A stretch of 64,000 nucleotides of DNA, taken from Ustilago trichophora (Eukaryota; Basidiomycota; Ustilaginomycetes; Ustilaginales; Ustilaginaceae). The position numbers and the translations under genes were made by a program. Shown in pieces: positions 51,532-61,383 of this stretch. Under the pieces are notes generated by a model. The model did not search any database and was not told the DNA's origin. It was given only the letters and a program-made list of their open reading frames with translations. The stretch is from NCBI GenBank assembly GCA_900323505.1, contig OOIN01000002.1:2232001-2296000 (forward strand), given 5' to 3'. Positions within the stretch are counted from its first letter, which is position 1. Each line of letters opens with the position of its first letter.

Positions 51532-54371
51532 GACACAAGAGTAGTTGCCAGAAAATTGAAACAGTGACTGTTGTTGTTATGGCAAGAATGCTGCTGATGA
51601 CGGTGTCGTGAATGATGCAGCGGGCGACCAGGTCGATGATGAGAAAAAGTTTCGTAGTAAGCAGAAGTGCTACTGCATGTCAACAAGCTCTGTGAGAGGA
51701 TAAGGATGATGTCGAGTGACAGCAACGGCGAAGCAGGAGAGCTTTATTTATACGAGTGCTAGATGGTATGGCGCTGGGTCGAGTGAAAATGTAAAGCCCT
51801 ATAAGACCGACGAGACAGTACTTGTATGAACTAGCAGAAGGGAAGCACGGATGGTGGTCGACTCAGCCAAAGGAGGCAGGAAAGGCAAGGATAGGAAGGT
51901 GTCGACAAGTCAAGAAAGCCGCAGGTCGTAAGGCAGAGGTGACTATTGTTCGAAGATACGACGCAGGAATATGGACGGACGAAAGGAAGGAAGGAAAGAA
52001 GGAGAAAGATGGGAGGTAAGAAGTTGGGACGGAGAGTGTATGGACAACGGCGACACAGGTGCGGGTGAGGAAGGAAGGATGAGGCGGCCTCAGCCAGGAG
52101 GTGGTGAGGAATCGAGAAAGGGTCGGCAAAGTTGAGGTCGGGGAGAGGCGAAAGGCGTTTGACATCAAAAAGAGAGAGCGCGATAGAAATGCAGCTCCAG
52201 AACGGCACAACTGCAAATCAGCAATCCGAAGTGGGAATCCCGCGGAGAAAGCGAAGAAAAGCTGAATACGCATCCTGCTGAGCGAGCAGCTTCACATCCC
52301 CAAAGATCGATGCTCCCCGTCCTCCTGGCAATGCCTTCGCATGCCTCCGCTTCGCCTTCTATTCTCAGACCTCAACGTGGTGTATAGCCTCTTACAGAAA
52401 TCGCACTCCTTGCGTTTGCGATACGTTGCGATGCGAAGAGTTCCAGGTGGACATTGTAAAGCCACGGGCAGAAGAAGTGGTGACCACCTCTGGTACCTCG
52501 GTATCCGCGACTAAGCACTGGCTATACCTGGCTACGGTTGCCATCGGTCACAAAGCTATGTTGGATGGTTATGTGTGCTCCCCTCGTCGGCGCTTGAAGA
52601 ACGAGAGGACAAGGAAAGCGCCACCTGGCCGCGGCAAGAAAGCTCTCGCTGATCAAGCAACGACCACATGTGGTTTCGGCAATTCCTTTTTTGCAAACCA
52701 AATGAAGAAAAGATATATAAAAAAAACTGCTTTTGGATCAGCTCAGCTCTCAGCTGAAAAGCTGTCACAAACTGTGCAGCCAAGACGACAAAACAAGCAA
52801 GACGGCTAATTCAATTATTCAAATTTGTGCACCTTTGTCACCGCCACCGCCGGCTCCAGACTGGTTTTGTTTCCCAACCATATGCTCCATATTGTGCCTG
52901 AACGATTTCACCGCGGAATTGCATATTGTACAGTAGTCTCTGAAGGATCTGTACTGTTTCCACACAGCACAAGGCTCGTGAGGTAACGCCTACACAGCAT
53001 CATCGTTCAATGCTCCTTTGGCCGAGACGATGTAGGTTCAAGCCTGTCCAATTCTGCCATCTTTTGACAGGGTGGTGGGTCCGTAAATGAGTTCTTATTT
53101 GCAACCCGGCAAAATTTCAATTTCCGTGTCAGCCGACCTGTCGATGAGCCTGAGTTCACGCTTTTTTCTGCATTCGCCAAGGCCCTCCTATGCCCACAAG
53201 CATGGCAAACTCAACAGACGTTGTCAAGGGCAAATCAATCCCTTCAGACAAATGCTTCTATACTAGAAAAAGCTTTTGCCAGGTGTTGGACTGGGGTCGA
53301 GAATGCAGAGAACAATGCTGATTTGGGCCTTTCGATTTTTCGATTCCCGCATGCAGAGCTGCAGCGTACGTGTGGTCCGCGGACCTCTGGCTGCCAATCA
53401 GCGCGACGCTATTTCCGAGTTGCGCTCGAGTCTGTAATAGAGGCGCGCTTCACCCCTTTGGAGGCTTCTCGTTGACTGTTTTGACAACATCTGTCCCGCT
53501 CATCTTTCGAAACCGTACAACTCGAACAGCATGCCAGGTTCACTCGGCTGCACAACGTCGTTCATGCGTCTATTCTTAATGTGGTACAATGGTCTCGGAG
53601 CACGCTCAAGCGATTAGAATGCTGTATCCCACAGCGGCTGTGACTCGACCGGCACGCTTGCTTCCTTTGTCATTGTCGTGGATACGGTTCACAAGATACA
53701 GTACCTCCATCTCCTTGCTCGACCTTTTTCAAGGTATTCACTTTGTCGGACGCAGACAAGCTTCTATCATCTTTCAAGCTTGCTACATCTCGTGAATCTC
53801 TCATTGGCTCGCTCGAGGTACATCACCATCGCATAGCAGAGTGAAGCTGACGTTCGTGGGGCTGAAGGGGGCGCATGAGCGAGCACTATCAACGGAAGCC
53901 TCTCGTCCGACCGCGTCGTCGGCTACCTATCAGACATTTCGGACACACGCCCGAGCGCCCGACCCAAAAATAGTGTAATTTGTTAGCCCGCCTTCGGGTT
54001 ACAGATCACGAAACCGAAAAAGTTGCTTTGTGATAGTTAGACGGCCTAACATTCTAGCACATTTTCGTGATCGACTGCCTCTTACGCGTGGACCCTTTGA
54101 GCCGACACCTGTGCAGCAGCGGCCAGAAGCCTGCCAGAAGCGCACAAACCTCCACTTTCTTCCAACGCTCAGCCACGAACGACACCAACCTCTTCAACTA
54201 TTCGGACCGCACTCGACTTCCAACCATCATCGCATTCACTCAGAACTTTTCGCCAGCACATACATTGTCAGCACCATATCTGCTGAAGCGCTCGTCTTTC
54301 CGTATTTGCATACATCAGTCCATTCTTGAACTCCACAAGAACGGCCAACGCATCTACGTCACTTGGCAATC
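51532..54371. promoter_or_regulatory. 2.8 kb divergent region between ABC transporter and NPL4
   Basis: Contains promoter sequence for both genes: a GGAAGG-rich purine stretch (51980-52020), TACTGTAC-type motifs (52927-52935, 52951-52958) and a small hairpin-like AGCCCG/CGGGTT (53978-53994). Frames in the region are short or of shadow type. No gene supported. Confidence 0.45.
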
Positions 54372-56558
54372 ATGATCGTGCGTGTGCGGTCGAAAGATGG
54401 CAACTTTCGCTTCGAGCTTCAACCCACAGACGATGCCTCGTTGCTGATCAGCAAGGTGCTCGAAACCACACCAAATGCAGATCCCAGCTCCCTCACCTTC
54501 TCCAACCAGCCAAGAGGTGGAGAGTTCGAGGCAAGTACACTCAAAGGTAGTACTCTTGGAGAGCTAGGTATCGCTCACGGTCACCTCCTCTTCGCCGCCT
54601 ACAAGGAAAGCACTGCTGCCGCAGAGTCATCAAGTGCAGACGCTTTACCCTCTAGCTCGGCTGCAGAGTCCCCATCCGTACCATCAGCTTCTGCAGCCGC
54701 TTCGTCATCCCAGCCAGCATCCTCTGCCTCATCTCGTTCCAAGAAGCCGTGGGAGCATGTCAAGGAACACGCCATCGACACCTACTGGGAGGCACAGGAG
54801 GGCAAGATTACACGAAAGAAGGACTCTCAATTCTGTCGCCATGGTCCTAAGGGCATGTGCGACTATTGCATGCCGCTCGAGCCCTACGACTCAAAGTACC
54901 AAGCCGAGAACAGCATCAAGCATCTCTCCTTCCACGCGTACCTGCGTAAGCAAGACATTGCCACCAACAAACCCAGCCAGTCGTTCATCCCTCCACTCGA
55001 GGAAGTCAACTACACTGTAAAGAAACCCTGCCCTTCTGGCAGTCACCCAAGCTGGCCTGCAGGTATCTGCACCAAATGCCAGCCTTCCGCCATCACCCTT
55101 CAGCGGCAGCCGTATCGAATGGTGGACCACGTCGAGTTTGCACACCCAGATCTCATTGAGAACATCCTCACCTTCTGGCGCAGTACCGCCACACAGCGAT
55201 TCGGATTCCTCCTCGGACGCTACGAGGCTTACCCCGACGTTCCTATGGGCATCAAGGCCGTGGTTGAAGCCATTCACGAGCCGCCACAAGAGGGCGAACT
55301 CGACGGTCTGACGCTCGGCGTGCCGTGGGAGGAGCAGCCTCGCATCGAAAAGCTAGCCAAGCTCTGCGGTCTTGAATTTGTCGGCATGATCTACTCAGAC
55401 TTGAGCCCGGCTGACCCCACTCATCAGGATCCCTCCATGGCCGGCAAAGTCGTCTGCAAGCGCCACAAGGACAGCTTTTTCCTGTCTGGAATTGAGACCA
55501 TCTTTGCTGCTCAGCTTCAGCTCGGCAATCCCAATCCGTCTCGCTTCAGCTCCTCGGGTCGCTTCAACTCCAAATTCGTCACATGTATCCTCAGCGGTAC
55601 CGAAGAAGGTGCGATTGATGTGTCAGCGTACCAGATCAGCGAACAGGGAATGGGCATGGTCCAGGCCGACATGATTGAAGCCAGTGTCAATCCCAACATC
55701 ATCCGCGTCAAGCCTAGCGAGGGCGAAAGGTACGTGCCCGAAGTCTTCTACCGTTACACGAACGAGTACAAGATCGACGTCAAGGAGAGCGCCAAGCCCA
55801 CCTTCCCGGTCGAGTACCTCATCGTCAATGCCACCCACGGTTTCCCCAACGCACCGAATCCGACGTTCCTCAGCTCCAAGTTCCCCATCGAGAATCGGCC
55901 AGGCCTGCACGATCAGGATCTGACCGTGGCACTCACTAGCATCGGAAAGATCGTCGGTCACAAGGAGCTCTTCCCAATTGGCGATGGTACGGAGAGCACC
56001 AAGGGCAAGTCGCGCGCTGACGACGATCAAGTGCGTGAAAAGCTAGCCGGCGCTTTGAGCGACTGGCATCTGCTCGCCTTCCTCGACACCAGCGGCTTCC
56101 TCGACCAGGAAGACATGGCTGCCCTCTGCCGCCTCGCGACCACTCACGACTCGGGTGCTGCACTCGATGCTCTCCTTCTCCGTCCCGGCTGGCAAACACT
56201 CATGGCGCTCGCAAGAGAACACGTTCCGCAGTCGAGCAGCAGCGAGGACAAGGCTGCCGACCCAGCCAAGGACCAATTCACATACGATGGCGGCATGGAT
56301 TCGGACGACGATGTCGGCTTTGACGACGCCAATGAGGACTTTTACGACGACGGCGACGATGATGACGATGTGCAAATCTCACATGTGCGTCATGCATCAG
56401 CTAGGAATGAGACGAGCGAAACGGATTCAGCCACGGCGGCGGCAATCGCAGCAGCACAGGCAGAAGACGGTCCAGCCGGCGTCAAAGTTTGCTCCCACTG
56501 CACTTACCACAACGAGCCCAGTGCCTCTGACTGCGAGATCTGCGGTCTGCCCCTCTAA
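54372..56558 (+). CDS. NPL4: NPL4, ubiquitin-binding cofactor of Cdc48
   Basis: 728 residues, ATG at 54372 (MIVRVRSKDG); the frame opens three codons earlier without ATG. Domains: UBX-like (1-80); the NPL4 zinc region with FCRHGPKGMCDYCMP (from Cys154) and CPSGSHPSWPAGICTKC (about 220-238); the MPN-like NPL4 core (about 255-560, HVEFAHPDLIENILTFWR, TQRFGFLLGRYE); and a C-terminal NZF finger (about 703-728): CSHC-TYH-N-x6-CEIC. Npl4 joins Ufd1 on Cdc48/p97 to unfold ubiquitylated proteins in ERAD and nuclear turnover. The NZF is present in mammalian Npl4 but missing from budding yeast; here its Thr-Tyr ubiquitin contact is kept while the usual Trp before the first Cys is Lys. Confidence 0.95.
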   Translation: MIVRVRSKDGNFRFELQPTDDASLLISKVLETTPNADPSSLTFSNQPRGGEFEASTLKGSTLGELGIAHGHLLFAAYKESTAAAESSSADALPSSSAAESPSVPSASAAASSSQPASSASSRSKKPWEHVKEHAIDTYWEAQEGKITRKKDSQFCRHGPKGMCDYCMPLEPYDSKYQAENSIKHLSFHAYLRKQDIATNKPSQSFIPPLEEVNYTVKKPCPSGSHPSWPAGICTKCQPSAITLQRQPYRMVDHVEFAHPDLIENILTFWRSTATQRFGFLLGRYEAYPDVPMGIKAVVEAIHEPPQEGELDGLTLGVPWEEQPRIEKLAKLCGLEFVGMIYSDLSPADPTHQDPSMAGKVVCKRHKDSFFLSGIETIFAAQLQLGNPNPSRFSSSGRFNSKFVTCILSGTEEGAIDVSAYQISEQGMGMVQADMIEASVNPNIIRVKPSEGERYVPEVFYRYTNEYKIDVKESAKPTFPVEYLIVNATHGFPNAPNPTFLSSKFPIENRPGLHDQDLTVALTSIGKIVGHKELFPIGDGTESTKGKSRADDDQVREKLAGALSDWHLLAFLDTSGFLDQEDMAALCRLATTHDSGAALDALLLRPGWQTLMALAREHVPQSSSSEDKAADPAKDQFTYDGGMDSDDDVGFDDANEDFYDDGDDDDDVQISHVRHASARNETSETDSATAAAIAAAQAEDGPAGVKVCSHCTYHNEPSASDCEICGLPL

Positions 56559-57004
56559 GAACTAATCTGACGCAGTCCGGCCTCGATCTCATTTGCAACA
56601 CATTTGACTTTCTCTGCTCTCTCGTTACGTGGTGGTCGTATGCGGTGTGTTGTGCTGGAAGATGACAACGGGTCGACGGACGAGGTGTGACCCCCACCGC
56701 AAGTTCATTTGTGTGATTGGATGATCGAGGATGTACTCGCACAATTCAAGGTACACGCGACTGTGCTACATGCCGGTCGGGGGGTGACTTCATCTCGATG
56801 CGTGGGCTTTTGGTGTGATCAGGCGCGAGAAAGTTCAGTGGCTGCACTGATGGTGGGGCGTACTATCCTTGTGGGCTCCCTTGCGCTGGGCGGACAGACT
56901 CGTCGTAGATATAAAAAGGAGGTAGAGGGGTACAGTCCCACCTTCCCCTTCTCTTCTCTTTTCTAGCGCTTTTCTCTCATCCTCACGCCAAATTTGTGTC
57001 TACG
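56559..57004. promoter_or_regulatory. Promoter region of the secreted cysteine-rich gene
   Basis: 446 bp from NPL4 stop to the next ATG. A clear TATA box lies about 90 nt upstream of the ATG, followed by a pyrimidine-rich leader (CTTCCCCTTCTCTTCTCTTT). Confidence 0.6.
56910..56917 (+). promoter_or_regulatory. TATA box (TATAAAAA) of the secreted protein gene
   Basis: TATAAAAA about 88 nt before the ATG at 57005. A strong canonical TATA is typical of regulated genes; few other genes in this window have one. Confidence 0.6.
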
Positions 57005-57973
57005 ATGCAGCTCAATCACTCTTGGCTCGCCCTCTTAGGAGCTGTCTCCCTCAGCCTTCTTCCCGTGGTGTCTGGTGATACTCAAATTGCGGACCCCAAC
57101 TTGGCGGTGATTCGTGACTTCAACATTGTCCTGACCGACAATACCAAACTCTACGATTTAGCCTGTTGCCAGGGTTTACCTGGTGAATTGCCTTCCCTTG
57201 ACGTCAATTATAAATGCTTCCCACACCAAGCTATGGCGATGGGCAACGCACCAGGGTCGCGACGTGTGGGCATCCAGTATTGTCATCATCTTCCGGGAAA
57301 AACCCCGGACGAAGTTAAAAGGGCCTTCGAAGATGCCTGTAAAGGTGCGACTGGTGAAGTGCTGACTCCGGACAAAGGGTTTTGCCCCCAGATCTGGCCC
57401 AATTACGACGACAAGTATAAGAAGCCCGTTCCTCCTACTCCCAACCCCGATCCTGCTCCTGTTAAGCCTGACCCTGCGCCCAAAGAGGACGGTAAAAATA
57501 CAAACGACAAGGATGGTTTCAAGATGGAGGGAGTGTTCAACTACGCGCTGGTAGATTACGCCATTACTCGCAGCATCGCCTGCTGCAAGGCGAGCAACAA
57601 ACCCATCATGGCTCCAGCCAAGTCCAAGTGCGCCCAACGCAAAGTATCCAACAGCGTCTTTATGAAGCAGTGCTGCAAGATGCTACCCACCATTACAAAG
57701 GCCAAGCAGATCACCGGCTACAGCGCCATTGGCGATGCCAGTGAGATTGTCGATGAGGCTACCAAGCAGCAGTGCAGTGCAATGTGGACCAATGCCGTCT
57801 CGTACACCTATGGCTTCTGTCAGCTCGATTACGACTTTGCTGCGGAGGAAGCTTCAAAGTCCTTCGAAGACGCTTGCACGAGTAAGGGCGGAACAATGAA
57901 AGACCCGCACAACGGCATGTGCTTGTGGAACGTCGACGACGCCGCTAGTGACAGCGGTTCTTCCGACTCTTAA
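57005..57973 (+). CDS. Secreted cysteine-rich protein with internally duplicated module; effector candidate
   Basis: 322 residues, ATG at 57005. A signal peptide (1-24, LALLGAVSLSLLPVVSG) precedes two related cysteine modules. Module A (about 50-131) has Cys 54, 55, 71, 93, 112, 127. Module B (about 180-309) has Cys 193, 194, 209, 223, 224, 257, 272, 291, 306. Shared landmarks in order: ACC, 14-15 residues, KC or an equivalent single Cys, C-x2-LP, FEDAC, then a final xxGxC with aromatic residues. A Pro/Asp/Lys linker (PVPPTPNPDPAPVKPDPAP) separates them. The tail is acidic and Ser-rich. No enzyme signature and no family recognised. Smut effectors are commonly secreted and cysteine-rich, but effector function is inference. 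No KEX2-type processing site is obvious. Confidence 0.85.
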   Translation: MQLNHSWLALLGAVSLSLLPVVSGDTQIADPNLAVIRDFNIVLTDNTKLYDLACCQGLPGELPSLDVNYKCFPHQAMAMGNAPGSRRVGIQYCHHLPGKTPDEVKRAFEDACKGATGEVLTPDKGFCPQIWPNYDDKYKKPVPPTPNPDPAPVKPDPAPKEDGKNTNDKDGFKMEGVFNYALVDYAITRSIACCKASNKPIMAPAKSKCAQRKVSNSVFMKQCCKMLPTITKAKQITGYSAIGDASEIVDEATKQQCSAMWTNAVSYTYGFCQLDYDFAAEEASKSFEDACTSKGGTMKDPHNGMCLWNVDDAASDSGSSDS

Positions 57974-58196
57974 AGGGTTGCATTTGCCACACTTCTGGCT
58001 TCGTTTCTATCTCCCTTATCTTTTTCTTATCACTTCTTTACTTCTCTTCACTTTGTCAATCGTCTATGGCTTCATCCTCGTAGAATCGTTTCAGCGTATC
58101 CTCTTCGGCTGTGTTTGTGTTTGTGCATGTATGCGAATTGGTATATCGAATGAAGAAGTTGAGCTGCAAAAAATAAAAAGACAAGAGAGCCCTCCT

Positions 58197-59300
58197 TTAC
58201 GAAGTTGGAGCGACACGCACAGCGTTCGAACCGGTCGCCATGAATCTTGGCATCTTTCTCTCCTTTCCGCTGTTCCTTCCCCAAGAGCCACCCTGTCCCT
58301 CAGCCTCGCCTTCATCCCTCCTACTCCTCTTCTGAGGCCTCTCACCTTCATCCTTAGCGTCTCTCGCCTGCTTCCTCGCCTCGTTCTTGGGCGCAAAATA
58401 TTTACCATGCAACTTCTGCCTCTCCTTCTCTAAGCCTGCGTTCTTAGCCTTGATCTTTTCCTGCCTATTCTCGCTCTTGCCTCCTCCTCCTGCTGTCAAT
58501 TCTACATTGATCTTTCTGCCCTCTAGCATAGTATGATGGAACTTGAGTGCCTTCCTGAGCGCCTCGCTGGACTTGAACTCGACGAAAGCGCAACCCTTGG
58601 ACTGAGGCTTGGTGGGGTCTTGAGCCTTGCCCTTGGCGATAGACTTGCGTTTGGATGCCGGCAAATTTGCAAGCGCGTTGGGATCAGCTTTGCGCGTGAG
58701 CAGTCGGACAGAGGGGACCTCACCACATGCTTGACCGAAATGCTTCGAGATGTTGTCAGAGGTGGTAGTGAAGGCCATGTTGCCGACAAAGAGGATAAAC
58801 TTGCTGCCCTTGGCAGTAGTTGGGGTTGCAGCGGTGGTCGGGGCCTCAGGTGCGACAGCTTCCTCGGCCGCTACTTCTCCGTCATCACCAAAAGTGGTCT
58901 TTGTCGCATTCGGTGCGGGAGCGACCTTGGTCTTGGATGAAGACTTGCTCTTCTTGGGTTTTGCCTCTTCAGCAGTGTCTTTGCTCTTGCTGCTGGTGGC
59001 GGGGGCATCTTCCGAAACGATGCCGGCCGCAGCCTCAGCAGCCAATCTCTTGCGCTTGGCGCTTCGCTTTTCCTCCTTCACTGGTTTTGCTGGAGCCTCT
59101 TCTTCTTCTGCTACAGGAGCTTTAGTAGATGTGGATGGCTTGGATACCTCGGACTTGCTGGGGGCAACAACGACCTCCTTCTCCTCGGGAACGTCATCCG
59201 GGGTGGCGGGGTGATCCTCGATAGCGCCAGCTTTTCCCTTCTTGCCGGCTTTGAATTGGGCTGCCTTCTGCTGCTTCTTTGTGAGTTTTGCTTCCGCCAT
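58197..59300 (-). CDS. NOP6: Nucleolar RRM protein Nop6-like
   Basis: 367 residues, ATG at 59300 (MAEAKLTKKQ). A Lys/Ala/Glu-rich N-terminus (1-165) with basic clusters (KRSAKRKR, KPKKSKSSSK) precedes one RRM (about 167-270): RNP2 LFVGNM (170-175) and RNP1 SKGCAFVEF. It is followed by the Nop6-type basic tail with EKERQKLHGKYFAPKNEARKQARD. The spacing of a stretched loop with KADPNALANLPASKRKS inside the RRM also matches Nop6. The protein is a 90S pre-ribosome/snoRNA-binding factor for small-subunit biogenesis in yeast. The convergent neighbour is the secreted protein gene; the divergent one is TIM8. Confidence 0.88.
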   Translation of the reverse strand: MAEAKLTKKQQKAAQFKAGKKGKAGAIEDHPATPDDVPEEKEVVVAPSKSEVSKPSTSTKAPVAEEEEAPAKPVKEEKRSAKRKRLAAEAAAGIVSEDAPATSSKSKDTAEEAKPKKSKSSSKTKVAPAPNATKTTFGDDGEVAAEEAVAPEAPTTAATPTTAKGSKFILFVGNMAFTTTSDNISKHFGQACGEVPSVRLLTRKADPNALANLPASKRKSIAKGKAQDPTKPQSKGCAFVEFKSSEALRKALKFHHTMLEGRKINVELTAGGGGKSENRQEKIKAKNAGLEKERQKLHGKYFAPKNEARKQARDAKDEGERPQKRSRRDEGEAEGQGGSWGRNSGKERKMPRFMATGSNAVRVAPTS

Positions 59301-59613
59301 CTTGAAGAATCTGTATGATGTGAAGAAGTGGTGGTGGACGTGGGTATGCTAGCTCGAGAGCGAGAAAGTACACAAATTCAGGGTTCACGAAAAAAAATCT
59401 GGAACTCGAAGAAGTGTGGCTGCAGGTCGAGGCAAATTTTGGCCCACCCAACCTCCACGCGAATCAACGAACAACATCAGCATGACTAATCGAACAAATG
59501 CAGGACCGCTGAGAAGATCCGCCTCGAAGCTTTCACTGAAATCTCCACATCCTCCTCCTCCTCCTCCTCCTCCTCCTCCTCATCACCTCAACCACACTCA
59601 TACATACAGCATC
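59301..59613. promoter_or_regulatory. Divergent NOP6/TIM8 region with CTC repeat
   Basis: 313 bp. A (CCT)n run lies at 59551-59581 in the TIM8 leader. An upstream ATG (59482) opens a frame that runs through the TIM8 start region; it is probably leader, not protein. Confidence 0.55.
59551..59581. repeat. (CCT)n microsatellite in the TIM8 leader
   Basis: About ten CCT units, 33 nt before the TIM8 ATG. Confidence 0.93.
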
Positions 59614-60296
59614 ATGTCCGGACTCGCAGAAGCTGATCAGAAGGGTAAGCATATCCTCGTCAACAGCTCTGGATTCCCCGAGCTCATAGTCACAACGAGC
59701 TCGACCTCCATGAAAAGAGCCCTTTTACTAACTCCTCATCGCTTCAACGTACCTCCCATGAACGACTATCAACTTGGGCCATCACAGAGCTGCAGACCTT
59801 CCTCGACGCAGAGCAGGCCAAGGCCCGCGTTCAGTCGTCAATCCACACTTTCACCGACAGGTGCTGGGACCAGTGCATCAAGTCTTCCATCGGCTCGAGC
59901 TTTGGTCGTGGCGAAGAGGCCTGCCTGAGCAACTGTGTTGAGCGGTAAGTCACCCACTTTCCCTCTCATTGTAATACTCGAATTACAATTCAAGCTCCTC
60001 ATCGCTATGACTCGGAGATAAAAGAGAGATAGCGCAAAGTTGAGACCTTTGTGACCAAAGAGCATGCACTGACCAGATTCTGTTGTTCGGATTGTTTGCA
60101 ATCTTCACTTCTCTGATGGTACAGATTCCTCGACACTTCGCTGTTCATCGTAAGTATCATTCCAATTTATACAAGGCTCATCTTTGATCTGTTCAGCTGA
60201 CGCATCATCTCCCTTTCCTGATCTCGAAACTTGTGCGAACCGTCTCGACAATCACAGGTCAACAAGTTGCAAGAACAGCGCGGACAGATGGCCTAA
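59614..60296 (+). CDS. TIM8: Mitochondrial small Tim chaperone Tim8, four exons
   Basis: Exons 59614-59644, 59788-59944, 60125-60149, 60258-60296. All introns are GT-AG with GTAAGC/GTAAGT donors and phases that match, giving 83 residues (MSGLAEADQK-ELQTFLDAEQAKAR...). The twin CX3C motif is present: CWDQC and CLSNC. VHTFTD-like (IHTFTDRCWDQC) and ERFLDTSLFIVNKLQEQ are diagnostic of Tim8 over other small Tims. Tim8 pairs with Tim13 in the intermembrane space and escorts hydrophobic precursors to TIM23/TIM22. It is the most intron-dense gene in the window: a tiny gene with three introns, one exon only 25 nt long. Confidence 0.95.
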
Positions 60297-61383
60297 TTGT
60301 GACCTCACACAACAACTTCATGACCCTGTAACAACATCATAAAAAGCTTGCGCGGCAATCTACACACTACTTCTCACACATTTTACTCTCCGAGGTGCGC
60401 TCGAGGAAGCCGGCGCACGTGGCATGGTCGGACAAAAGAAGGGCCTATATGAAGAGATTGAGTGCAGCTCCAAAGAAAGCTACCTATGGGACAGCTCGGC
60501 AGTCTTGTGAGTGAATAAGATTCGGTCACAGAGGCTCCAGAGTCTAAAAGGTGTCGGCGACGAAAATGCGAACCTCGGTGTGGTGAGGTCTTTGCACCGG
60601 CCAATTCGGGAAAGAAGTCATCCGGCAAGTGAGCGTCATCGAAAGAGCTTTTAGAAGTTGACCCTCTCTTTACCATGCTTTGTTTGACACTATTTTATTG
60701 CAGACAAGCATGACGTTGTGTTATCTGCGTGTTGCTGATGTTGAGGTGATATATCCCGACAGATGCAGCGTTGAGAATTTTCAGGCTGCAATTTGTCGAT
60801 AATTTTTATGGCAGCTGGTCACGGAGGATAAATGCGCACGCCAAGTTTGACAGATTCTCAATGTTACCCCACTCCCTACTGCTGTGAGGGTAGAAGTCGC
60901 CTTGTTCCAACTCGGTGGACCCACCTTCTCTGCTTGGCAGCATGTTGCGTGCCTTTGTGCTATACCAGGCCAGGCCAGGTCAGGTCATAGTTCTGCGTTC
61001 TGTGTAAAGCTGCCGGCGGTTGCAGCTCAATGTCTACTGTGCAATCGCATCGCTTGGAGGTGATCCTCCCTTGCTTCCTCTCCTCCACCGTTTTCGTCCT
61101 GTTCTCAAGTTGCTCCTTTGGTCAGGGAGGCTCAAGTTGCGATCTCTGGTAGATCGTCCGCACATTTGAACCAATTTTGGTCTCGCTGCTGCAATCTGGT
61201 ATTGCCAAAATTCACATCTGCAATTTCTTGGGGCTTTCAAGAGGTCCTCACGACCGCCTCTTTCTGTTCTGTCTCTGGTAGACAGACGTTTCAGCCTCGG
61301 TCGAATCTGGAATACTCAACGTTCATATATACCAGCTTTCTTCAAGCAGCACAACCTACCAACACATTCAAAGCGGTTTCAGA
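60297..61383. other. Intergenic region between TIM8 and the tetraspan gene
   Basis: 1.09 kb: TIM8 3' flank and the tetraspan promoter. A minus-strand ATG frame of 97 codons (60676-60383) exists but shows no domain or bias. Short GGCCA/GGTCA repeats near 60968-60985 and a TATATA-like site at 61324-61330 are seen. Confidence 0.5.

Noticed and set aside
60383..60676. 97-codon minus-strand frame starting with ATG
   Set aside because: No domain, no codon bias like nearby genes; length expected by chance.
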